64,000 nucleotides of DNA from contig NZ_VTSR01000022.1 in assembly GCF_008329715.1 (NCBI RefSeq), forward strand, positions 124,001 to 188,000, written 5' to 3'. Shown here piece by piece: positions 36,957 through 44,888 of this stretch. The DNA comes from Gimesia chilikensis. GTDB taxonomy: Bacteria > Planctomycetota > Planctomycetia > Planctomycetales > Planctomycetaceae. Position numbers and translations under genes: made by a program. Positions within the stretch are counted from its first letter, which is position 1; each line of letters begins with the position of its first letter. The notes under the pieces are model-generated. The model was not told the DNA's origin and made no database searches. It worked only from the letters and a program-made list of their open reading frames with translations.

Positions 36957-39101
36957 ATGAATCGAAGCGCTGCTGCCTGTATTTTGCTGCTGGTAATTCT
37001 ACTGACCTGCCTGGTACAACCGCTGGCTGCTCAGGATGAGAAGAATGTGCAGCCGGTCGATCCCGGGACGTTAACCGGAAAAGTCATGGTGGGTTACCAG
37101 GGTTGGTTTAACTGTCCGGAGGATGGCTCCGGGTTGGGCTGGAAGCACTGGGCCCGGCTGGGGCATCGACAATTCGGTCCGGGAAATGTGACCGTGGATC
37201 TGTGGCCCGATGTTTCGGAACTGGACGCCGATGAACGCTATGCGACCGGATTTCGCCGTGCAGACGGCAGCCGGGCGGAAGTTTTCAGCAGTGCGAATCG
37301 TAAAACCGTGTTGCGACATTTTCGCTGGATGCAGGAATACGGGATCGATGGGGCCTTTCTGCAACGGTTTGCTTCCGGGCTGTCGAATGCGAGATTGCTT
37401 CAGAATAAGAACCTGGTGTTGAACCATGTACGCGAGGGGGCCAGAGAGTCGGGACGCACGTTCGCCGTGATGTATGACCTGAGTGGTCTGCAGGCAGGAG
37501 AGGTTGAGCGGGTCTTTGATGACTGGACGGAACTGCGCGAGATCCAGCGGGTGGCTGAGGATACTCAGTACCAGCGGCACAATGGAAAACCGCTGGTCGC
37601 GGTGTGGGGTGTCGGCTTCAGTGACAATCGGCCGTATTCGCTCCAGGAATGTTATGAACTGGTGAAACTGTTCAAGAGGAACGGCTGCGCGGTGATGCTG
37701 GGGGTTCCTTCCTACTGGCGCGAGGGGACGCGGGACGCGGTGGACGATCCGCTGCTCAAGGAGATTATCAAAGCCGCTGATGTAATCAGCCCCTGGACGG
37801 TGGGCCGCTATCGAAGTCCCAAAGAGGCTGATCGGCATGCGGAACAGGTCTGGCAGCCGGACCAACGGTGGTGCGCAGAGGCGGGACTTGACTTCCTGCC
37901 GGTTGCGTTCCCGGGATTCAGCTGGCACAACCTGCACGGCGGGGAACTGAATCAGATTCCGCGGCGGAAAGGGGATTTCCTCTGGTCCCAGATCAAGGCG
38001 GCGGGGCGGATTGGCTGTGGGATGCTGTATATCGCGATGTTCGATGAAGTAGACGAAGCGACGGCGATTTTCAAATGTACCAATCACCCGCCGACCGGGA
38101 ACGGGGGCAAGTTTGTCACGTACGAAGGGTTGCCCAGCGATCATTATCTCAAGCTGGCCGGCAAGGCGAGTCGGCTGCTGAAAGGGGAGCCTGAAACCGT
38201 AGCGGTCAAAAAGCAGGACGAGCGGCGACTGCTGATCGGCTATGGGGAAGGGGTTCTGGAACTGGACGGGCAGAATGACATCGTCTGGCATTACCAGCAG
38301 CCCGGCATTGAAACCGTCTACGATGCCTGGAAGCTGCCGAACGGGAATGTGCTGTTTGCGCACCGGTTCGGCGTGCGGGAAGTCAATCAGGCGAAAGAGA
38401 CGGTGTGGGATTACAAAGTCCCTCCGATCAAAGGTAAGCAGGAGATCAATTCCTGTCAGCCGCTGGGTGATGGAAAGGTGCTGATTCTGGATTGCGGCAA
38501 TCAGAAGTTGCTGGAAGTGGATCGGCAGCAGAATGTGACGTTATCAATCGATCTGCCCGATGGCGGCAAGAATGTTCATAACCGGTATATGCAGGCACGC
38601 AAGACGCCGCAGGGGACGTATCTGATTTCGTATCGTGACAACAAGGTGATTCTGGAATTGGATTCTAAAGGGAAAGAGGTCTGGCGGTATAAGTTGAATG
38701 AGAACGACCGTGCCTTTACGGCGATCCGGCTGGAAAACGGGAGGACGCTGATTCCCTGTATTACTTCATATCGAATCATCGAAGTCGATCCCGAAGGGAA
38801 GATTACCTGGGAGCTGGACAAGCGGGACGATCTCGGTTTCGAACTGTTGTATCCGGTAGGAGTGCAGGTGCGGAACAACGGGAATCTCGTGGTGATCAAT
38901 TCCGATTATCATCATCGCAAAGGGATGGACAACGACGTGCAGGCGTTTGAAATCACCCGTGACAAACGCGTGCTCTGGAAGTTGATGAAAACAGACCTGG
39001 AAGAGGATGGCAAAGTCCCCGTGGTCGAACGCGGCACCAAAATGCCGTTGCATCATCTGCTGAGTATCCAGGTGCTGGGGGAACCGGCGGGGTTGAAGTA
39101 G
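36957..39101 (+). CDS. GH99/GH71-like glycosidase domain fused to a beta-propeller
   Basis: A 714-residue exported protein. Signal peptide about 1-26 (LLLVILLTCLVQPLAAQ). The first 380 residues look like a GH99/GH71-type barrel: GKVMVGYQGWFNCPEDGSG, FRWMQEYGIDGAFLQRF, ISPWTVGRYRSP and GMLYIAMFDEVDEATAIFK, with the acidic pair in FDEVDE likely near the active site. From about residue 425 the protein changes to repeated strands (RLLIGYGEGVLELDGQNDIV, NGNVLFAHRFGVREVNQ, GTYLISYRDNKVILELDSKG), a PQQ-like propeller. It starts 36 bases after the Tat propeller gene. Probably acts outside the cell on a mannan- or sulfated glycan-type substrate. Confidence 0.82.
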   Translation: MNRSAAACILLLVILLTCLVQPLAAQDEKNVQPVDPGTLTGKVMVGYQGWFNCPEDGSGLGWKHWARLGHRQFGPGNVTVDLWPDVSELDADERYATGFRRADGSRAEVFSSANRKTVLRHFRWMQEYGIDGAFLQRFASGLSNARLLQNKNLVLNHVREGARESGRTFAVMYDLSGLQAGEVERVFDDWTELREIQRVAEDTQYQRHNGKPLVAVWGVGFSDNRPYSLQECYELVKLFKRNGCAVMLGVPSYWREGTRDAVDDPLLKEIIKAADVISPWTVGRYRSPKEADRHAEQVWQPDQRWCAEAGLDFLPVAFPGFSWHNLHGGELNQIPRRKGDFLWSQIKAAGRIGCGMLYIAMFDEVDEATAIFKCTNHPPTGNGGKFVTYEGLPSDHYLKLAGKASRLLKGEPETVAVKKQDERRLLIGYGEGVLELDGQNDIVWHYQQPGIETVYDAWKLPNGNVLFAHRFGVREVNQAKETVWDYKVPPIKGKQEINSCQPLGDGKVLILDCGNQKLLEVDRQQNVTLSIDLPDGGKNVHNRYMQARKTPQGTYLISYRDNKVILELDSKGKEVWRYKLNENDRAFTAIRLENGRTLIPCITSYRIIEVDPEGKITWELDKRDDLGFELLYPVGVQVRNNGNLVVINSDYHHRKGMDNDVQAFEITRDKRVLWKLMKTDLEEDGKVPVVERGTKMPLHHLLSIQVLGEPAGLK

Positions 39102-39151
39102 CAGATTTGAAAGCAGGGCTGACTTTTTAACTGAGTAATCGAGGTGGGAGC

Positions 39152-39541
39152 ATGGATAATCAACTTTCTGATCTCGTTCGTATTCTGATTATCAGCGTCT
39201 CATTGATTTTCGGTTTCTTTGTCGGGGTGTTGTGGTATTTCGCGCTGATACCAGCGGCAATTTTGTTTTATGTGGCACGCAAAGCCGATAGACGCAATAA
39301 ACAGAGCCCTTCTCGCTGGTACGAATTTGTTGCGTTGGCTGGCGCGTTTGCTGCTGGGGGAATGGTCCTGTGCTGTTTTGCCGGGACGATGAAAATGCTG
39401 GAGATGTCAGGGCATAAGAATCTCGTTCACGGTATTAACCTGACGATTCTCTTCGGGATCCTCTTTTCAAATATCCCCTGGAAACGATTATGGGGACGAA
39501 GTAAGCAAGCTGGAGAGCAGACACCGGAGGAAGAAGAGTAA
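39152..39541 (+). CDS. Small membrane protein of unknown function
   Basis: A 129-residue protein with four hydrophobic segments, near 10-25 (ILIISVSLIFGFFVGVL), 26-45, 65-85 (FVALAGAFAAGGMVLCCFAG) and 98-110, and a charged C-terminus ending in EEEE. Family not recognised. GGAG lies close before the ATG. It is rich in A and T compared with the GH99-like gene. It is 50 bases after that gene and 49 before the zinc-ribbon gene, but no link in function is evident. Confidence 0.75.
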   Translation: MDNQLSDLVRILIISVSLIFGFFVGVLWYFALIPAAILFYVARKADRRNKQSPSRWYEFVALAGAFAAGGMVLCCFAGTMKMLEMSGHKNLVHGINLTILFGILFSNIPWKRLWGRSKQAGEQTPEEEE

Positions 39542-39590
39542 TGCTCCTGAATATATTGAGTATTCTTTGCTGATGATGAAGAGAAATCCC

Positions 39591-39977
39591 ATGGCTCAGT
39601 ACACACAAATCTGTTCTGATTGTGGTTCAACAGAGGTTGTCATTTATGGACAACGACTGATTGCAGGGGAGTTGTGCTGGTCTGGTCGGGCAACTTGTGA
39701 ATCCTGTGGTTCCATCGCTGAATTTGATGGAAGGGGTGAACTTCCAGAAGATTTGCGACCAGCAATACTGGCTGAAGAGGGCGAATGGCAATTGGTTCTG
39801 GACGATCGAAAGGATACCGTTCGTGCGTTACGCGTCATCAGGGAACGTTTGCAGGTTCCCTTGCAGGAATCCAAGGCTCTCTTGAATGATTTGAGAGGAA
39901 CAAAAACGAAGCTCGCATGGATCCAGGATGGACTTCGTCAGGAAAATATCAGCTCAACACTCATACTTTGCAGGTAG
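39591..39977 (+). CDS. Zinc-ribbon protein with ribosomal L7/L12 C-terminal-like segment
   Basis: About 128 residues. The N-terminal half carries two CxxC pairs (CSDCGST and CESCGS), a likely zinc ribbon. The C-terminal half, DTVRALRVIRERLQVPLQES followed by KALLNDLRG, has the helix-turn-helix pattern of the ribosomal protein L7/L12 C-terminal domain (compare its IKAVREVTGLGLKEAKDLV, recalled from memory). The function is unknown; the L7/L12-like fold occurs in several small proteins. The start is taken at the ATG preceded by GAAGAG; in-frame ATGs lie 5 and 6 codons earlier. Relatively AT-rich. Confidence 0.65.
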   Translation: MAQYTQICSDCGSTEVVIYGQRLIAGELCWSGRATCESCGSIAEFDGRGELPEDLRPAILAEEGEWQLVLDDRKDTVRALRVIRERLQVPLQESKALLNDLRGTKTKLAWIQDGLRQENISSTLILCR

Positions 39978-40211
39978 AGCAGGATATTGGAGAAAGAGAT
40001 CAGCCGGTTTGACGGTGTTTTCGTTTTCTAAAGTGCCCGATACAAACTTGTTTGGAATCGAACATCAGTTCGAACAGTAAAACGCATCTTGAATATATTG
40101 ACAAGTGTTGATGCGATGTCGCTTTTCCTGTATGATTGAGCTTTCCCACCCGTAAGCAATGATTGCTCACCCGCAACCATCCCACCTGACACACCCGGGA
40201 AAGGAGCAGGA

Positions 40212-41537
40212 ATGTCTCGACGAACCTCTGAATTTTGTGATGGAATCTCGCGACGCTCAGTCATCCAGGCAGGTCTGACCGGCCTGATGGGGCTGTCTCT
40301 CCCTGAAATTCGGCGTCTCAAAGCCCAGGCTGCCTCGACGAACGGACGCGCGCAGGACGATACGGCGATCATCTTTCTGGAACTGGCGGGGGGACCGACG
40401 CAGCATGAGACTTACGATCCGAAACCCAATGCACCTTCTGATTATCGCGGTCCGTTGAATCCGATCAGCACCTCTGTCCCCGGCGTGCAGTTCAGTGAGT
40501 TCATGAAAGAGCAGGCACAGGTGATGGATAAGCTGGCGGTCATTCGCTCGATTCATCACAATTCGGGCAGCCATCGGACCAGCAGTCACCTGACGCAGAC
40601 CGGGTATTATCTGCGTGATCGACAGAGTAACGAAAACGAAATGCCGAGCATCGGCTGTATTACCTCCAAGGTCCGCGGCAGTAACGAACAGGGAATTCCC
40701 GCGTATGTTTCACTGCCCCGCGATATGCGATTTGGTCGCGCCGCCTGGCTGGGGAAGGGGTATAACCCGTTCATTACCGCTCGCGATGCAGACCGGAAAA
40801 ACTTTGAGGTGCCCAACCTGACGCTGTTACGCGGTCTGACTTCAGAACGTCTCAAAGACCGTAAGAAGTTGCTGAAGGGGTTTGACGCCACACGCGAGAT
40901 CATCGACAACAATGGCGTGGGCGATGCCATGGATCAGTTCACCCGGGAAGCCTTCGAGATGGTGGCCGGCGATGCGGCGCGGAATGCCTTTGATATCTCC
41001 CAGGAAGATGAGGCGACGCGCGACCGATACGGCAGGAACTCCTTCGGCCAGAACATTCTGCTGGCCCGCCGCCTGGTGGAACACGGGGTGACCGTGGCAT
41101 CGGTGCGGGTGACCGGCCCCAGCTGGGACGACCATCGTGATCTGGTCAAACGAATGAAGCAGAAAGCGATTCCCTACGACCGTGCCTTCGCGGCACTCGT
41201 GGAAGATCTGCACGCCCGCGGCATCGATAAAAAAGTGATGGTGGTGGCGATGGGCGAATTCGGTCGGACGCCGAAATTCAACAAGAACGCCGGCCGCGAT
41301 CACTGGGGCCGTGTCATGAGCGTCGCTTTAGCGGGCGGCGGCATCAAAACCGGCCAGGTGATTGGTGCCTCCGACGCAGAGGGCGGGACGCCAATCGACG
41401 CGCCGTATCGCCCTGAGAATGTACTGGCGATGCTCTACCGCCACCTGGGCATCGATCCCTCAACCACGTTCCTGGATCACAGTGGCCGCCCGCGGTACAT
41501 TCTGGAACGCCGAGAGTTGATCAGCGAGCTGATTTGA
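40212..41537 (+). CDS. DUF1501 domain Tat-exported protein
   Basis: A 441-residue DUF1501 protein, typical of Planctomycetes. The Tat signal is SRRSVIQAGLTGLMGLSLP. Family motifs: IIFLELAGGPTQHETYDPKP, LAVIRSIHHNSGSHRTSSHL, SVRVTGPSWDDHRD and VVAMGEFGRTPKFNKNAGRD. The fold resembles alkaline phosphatase or sulfatase, but function is unproven; such genes often pair with DUF1549/DUF1553 cytochrome-like genes, which are absent here. AAGGAG lies 5 bases before the ATG. Transcribed alone. Confidence 0.92.
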   Translation: MSRRTSEFCDGISRRSVIQAGLTGLMGLSLPEIRRLKAQAASTNGRAQDDTAIIFLELAGGPTQHETYDPKPNAPSDYRGPLNPISTSVPGVQFSEFMKEQAQVMDKLAVIRSIHHNSGSHRTSSHLTQTGYYLRDRQSNENEMPSIGCITSKVRGSNEQGIPAYVSLPRDMRFGRAAWLGKGYNPFITARDADRKNFEVPNLTLLRGLTSERLKDRKKLLKGFDATREIIDNNGVGDAMDQFTREAFEMVAGDAARNAFDISQEDEATRDRYGRNSFGQNILLARRLVEHGVTVASVRVTGPSWDDHRDLVKRMKQKAIPYDRAFAALVEDLHARGIDKKVMVVAMGEFGRTPKFNKNAGRDHWGRVMSVALAGGGIKTGQVIGASDAEGGTPIDAPYRPENVLAMLYRHLGIDPSTTFLDHSGRPRYILERRELISELI

Positions 41538-41609
41538 GCTCACAATGATCTTTCTTCAGCAATTCTGAATTAGTTTGATCCCGTGGCAGGCGTTTTCGTT
41601 TTCGAAACT

Positions 41610-42692
41610 ATGGTTTTGAAATGCGAAAAATGTGGCGGCAATCGGAGGGTCGTGTTCCGCATTATCCAGTCCGACGTCTGCGAGGAGTGCGACCATATCC
41701 CGTTGTCGGGACGTTTGGTGCGGCTGTTTCTGCAAGTGGTTGCCGTGTGGATGTTTGCGGGCGGATGGTCGCGTTTTCGGGTATACCGGCTGGAGGGGGG
41801 CCTGATTTGTCTGGCTGGTTTTGTTCTCTTTGTCTGGGCAACACACAATTTCCGCGCGAAAGTGAAAAGACTACTCGCGGTGGTTCGAAAGGTTACTGCC
41901 AGGACTTCCAAATGGTCACTGGGGTTTCTCTGGCTGGTGCTGCTCATCGTGCCTGTCTGGCTCTGGTGGGATGCCAGTTTTCAATCCGCGTATACCTGGG
42001 CACGGGTTGATTTGAGTATCCCTGATGACATGGGGGAGGGGTACCTCAAGCTGAGCTCATTGAGTGATCTGATGTTTCCAGTTACAGAAGAACCCTCATT
42101 TTACCAGAGGACGCATTCTTTTTCGGTCCTCGGTTCCCGAATTGCTGCGATGATCTTCATCATGTGTGGGAGTGCAGTTGCTTTGCTGCTGGCAGGGACA
42201 CACGTCATTTTGAGGGGCGCGAGTAAGACGTATCTGGTCGGATTCACATTGGTAGTCTGTGGCCTCGCAGTTGTCACATCTCAACAGGATAATCTGCTCT
42301 GGTACGCGGCGCGATACCGTATTTCGAATGATTTACGCCGGTTTCAAAGAGCGCTGGGACCGCTATTAGAGGAGTGGCCTACGAGACCTGGAACACTGCC
42401 AGAGATTGGCAGGTATTTTGCGCATGAAAAACGTCCAGGAAAACTCACCCCTCTGGGAAAGACGCAGTATCGAACCTACGAACAATTCGGTGCGGACGTT
42501 GAACAACTTCCTGACGGCGGCGTCAGCTTCGCACTGTCGCCGCACTACCTGTACCTGCTGGAATATCATCCGCCAGGGAGCAGCGGTCCGCAGGTCGAAA
42601 TTAGCGGTGACAACTGGACTTCATACCTCGTCCGATCAGATCAGCTCGCGGAGAACTGGTATCTGACGCAGTATGATGCGGTGCGGAAGTGA
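41610..42692 (+). CDS. Membrane protein with N-terminal zinc-finger-like motif, unknown function
   Basis: About 360 residues, not recognised. It begins with two cysteine pairs (CEKCGG and CEEC) about 25 residues apart, which could bind zinc in the cytoplasm. Hydrophobic segments follow near VRLFLQVVAVWMFAGG, GGLICLAGFVLFVWAT, SLGFLWLVLLIVPVWLWW, IAAMIFIMCGSAVALLLAGT and LVGFTLVVCGLAVVT. The last 130 residues are soluble and probably exported (RFQRALGPLLEEWPTRPGTL). Start uncertain: ATG at 41610 or GTG at 41583; neither has a good ribosome site. It is convergent with the beta-propeller gene at 42704, 11 bases apart. Confidence 0.72.
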   Translation: MVLKCEKCGGNRRVVFRIIQSDVCEECDHIPLSGRLVRLFLQVVAVWMFAGGWSRFRVYRLEGGLICLAGFVLFVWATHNFRAKVKRLLAVVRKVTARTSKWSLGFLWLVLLIVPVWLWWDASFQSAYTWARVDLSIPDDMGEGYLKLSSLSDLMFPVTEEPSFYQRTHSFSVLGSRIAAMIFIMCGSAVALLLAGTHVILRGASKTYLVGFTLVVCGLAVVTSQQDNLLWYAARYRISNDLRRFQRALGPLLEEWPTRPGTLPEIGRYFAHEKRPGKLTPLGKTQYRTYEQFGADVEQLPDGGVSFALSPHYLYLLEYHPPGSSGPQVEISGDNWTSYLVRSDQLAENWYLTQYDAVRK

Positions 42693-42703
42693 AGGTGGTT
42701 TTA

Positions 42704-44830
42704 TTATTGATTGTCTGGATTAAAGGGGATGTAAAGTGCCGGTGGTTTCTGACCTTGGCGTTCCGCTGCTGGAAAGACGCCGTGTTTGACAATCAAGCCG
42801 GTGTCGCGTGTGCCCAGGATCAGATCAAAGCCCTGTTTCGCAACACGCGAACTCAAAAAATTGAGCCGTGAATCATAAAGTTGCAGTGATCCTGTTTTGA
42901 GAAATGTTTCAGTATTCCAGGCTGTGACTGCTCCACGATAGGAAGCGACCAGCAAAGTGTGCTGATCGGAGTGAAAGTCAACATCGACGATTTCCAGATC
43001 ATTGGTCTGAATAATGGATTCAAGAGTTTTTGTCTGCAAATCAATAATCGTTATTTGACCGGTACTGAATACAAACAGGGCAAAGCGCCCATCAGGTGTG
43101 CTTTTTATTTGAATTAATACATCATGACGGCCAATCGCTGGAGTCAGGATTCTTTGTGATTCTGTGTTTTCTGTTACAATAACCTCTCCATAGACTCGTT
43201 CATCATTCAGTTTTGCAACTAACTGGAACCCTGGTGATGGGAAAGTGTCTTCTTCTTTTACCGGAAACAGGGGAGGATCTTTAAATTCAAGTGTTTGATA
43301 ACACAGAGCAAGCTTGCCATCAGGAGAGAATGTACAAAGTGAATTCGTTAATTCTGCGTGTGACAGATCATTTGGATAGCGTGACTTAGCTGGTCGCTTA
43401 TTTTGCTTCGCGATTAAGTGACGCGACGTTTCCGTAGCTTCTGTGGAAGAAACTGGGAGATTCCAGTACCAGAAATCACCGTTAAGATCACAGGCAGCGA
43501 TTTTATTTTGAGAAGTGTCTGCGGCGATACACAGGACTACTTTTGGTACGCCGGTCAGCTTGAACCGTTTTTGGTCTTGGGTCAGGTTCCATAGATATGC
43601 TTTACCGGAAGTAGTACCAGTTAACAACATGGTTGCATCTCTGGAAATCGCGACACAGGAATTCTCGGGAACTTCTGTGTGAAAAAGACGGTGAATGCGA
43701 TCAGGGGTTTCCAATTGAAATACGGACACATCATGATAGTCAGACGCAGAGGCAAATCTATTTTCAGAAAGGGTGCTGAGGGCATTGACCATACCGGTTA
43801 CGGGAGCAACGCGTTTCCGGGTTTTGGTATTAAAGAGGTTGATTTCTTCAAATTCGCCACCGATGTGACAGGCTCGATTTGCTGCCTTACTCCAGATGAT
43901 CTTCTCGCGACCGGGCAAGGTCTTATTAAAGATATACCAGCGTTGCACCGCCGATTTGTAGCGTAATTCGTCAATGCCATTCTGGTCATTAGTCGGCAGA
44001 GAGATGCTACCTGATACTTCGTCAGGTATGGCTTGCATATTGTGTTGATCTAAACTTTTCTTCCAAAGGATTTCCTTAGAGACAGGATCAAAACCAGCCA
44101 CACTATTGGCGGCATATATATGGAGCTGTCTGGTTCGCGAGTCCCAGTTCAGGGATTCAATATAGTAGTCAAATTCAAACCTGAATGCTGGGGTTAAAGT
44201 TTGGCCGTGAAAACCTAAAAGAAGAGGATAGTTTAAGGAAAGTCCCCTTTCCTCATCGCTTTCGTACTCTAAGATGACATAGGTCATCTGTTGAAACTGA
44301 GCGGATACCAGGGAGGAGACTCTTATTTTATAGGCGTTAACCGGAATTTTCAGGCGACGGATTGCCAGACACTTGCCTGTGGTGAGATCCCAAACTCTCA
44401 GATGGGGCAAATTCTGCGGTACTCCATAGTACAATCCATGATCATCCGCACCGATACGATCAAGAGTGATCATCTGGCGCGATTTGTTAAACACTGCAAA
44501 TTTACTGAATTTTTCTGGTCCCGAGATACTTCCTAAATACGCGCCCGTATCACTTCTCCACAAACGAACTGTTTCCGCTAACGAGAACAAAACAGATCCA
44601 TCGTCAGAAAATTGAATATCAATTGGAAAAGGGCTGTGCAGTAACTTAACCTCACCATAAAACTGCTCACGGGGAATCTGACTCTGCTGAATCGTATCGG
44701 CCAGGGTAAGTTGTGGTTTATTCGCTTCGATGGCAAATGCCGCGCGGGTCGCGCTGAGCAGCAGCAGACAGGCTGCAAATCGGAAGAACCATCCGGAATT
44801 CAAAACATTCGTGAGGTGCTGCTGTGGCAT
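42704..44830 (-). CDS. Secreted WD40-like beta-propeller protein, tandem paralogue 1
   Basis: A 708-residue exported protein. After the signal peptide (FAACLLLLSATRAAFA) it shares QQSQIPREQFYGEVKLLH with the next gene. Propeller-like repeats are spread over the body: DGSVLFSLAETVRLWRSDTG, GKAYLWNLTQDQKRFKL, GRFALFVFSTGQITIIDLQT and YRGAVTAWNTETFLKTGSLQ. Function unknown; no catalytic motif seen. The ATG at 44830 has GAGGA 5 bases upstream. It is AT-rich compared with its paralogue upstream, which suggests unequal age or transfer. It begins 58 bases after that gene ends, so the two probably share a transcript. Confidence 0.82.
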   Translation of the reverse strand: MPQQHLTNVLNSGWFFRFAACLLLLSATRAAFAIEANKPQLTLADTIQQSQIPREQFYGEVKLLHSPFPIDIQFSDDGSVLFSLAETVRLWRSDTGAYLGSISGPEKFSKFAVFNKSRQMITLDRIGADDHGLYYGVPQNLPHLRVWDLTTGKCLAIRRLKIPVNAYKIRVSSLVSAQFQQMTYVILEYESDEERGLSLNYPLLLGFHGQTLTPAFRFEFDYYIESLNWDSRTRQLHIYAANSVAGFDPVSKEILWKKSLDQHNMQAIPDEVSGSISLPTNDQNGIDELRYKSAVQRWYIFNKTLPGREKIIWSKAANRACHIGGEFEEINLFNTKTRKRVAPVTGMVNALSTLSENRFASASDYHDVSVFQLETPDRIHRLFHTEVPENSCVAISRDATMLLTGTTSGKAYLWNLTQDQKRFKLTGVPKVVLCIAADTSQNKIAACDLNGDFWYWNLPVSSTEATETSRHLIAKQNKRPAKSRYPNDLSHAELTNSLCTFSPDGKLALCYQTLEFKDPPLFPVKEEDTFPSPGFQLVAKLNDERVYGEVIVTENTESQRILTPAIGRHDVLIQIKSTPDGRFALFVFSTGQITIIDLQTKTLESIIQTNDLEIVDVDFHSDQHTLLVASYRGAVTAWNTETFLKTGSLQLYDSRLNFLSSRVAKQGFDLILGTRDTGLIVKHGVFPAAERQGQKPPALYIPFNPDNQ

Positions 44831-44888
44831 GGAGTTCCTCAATCTTTGTGCGGACGAGATTTCAGGGGAGCTGCTCATGGTTACAGTC

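Noticed and set aside
37071-38363. 430-codon open frame on the minus strand opposite the GH99-like gene
   Set aside because: Antisense shadow; the plus strand has a signal peptide and a coherent domain order.
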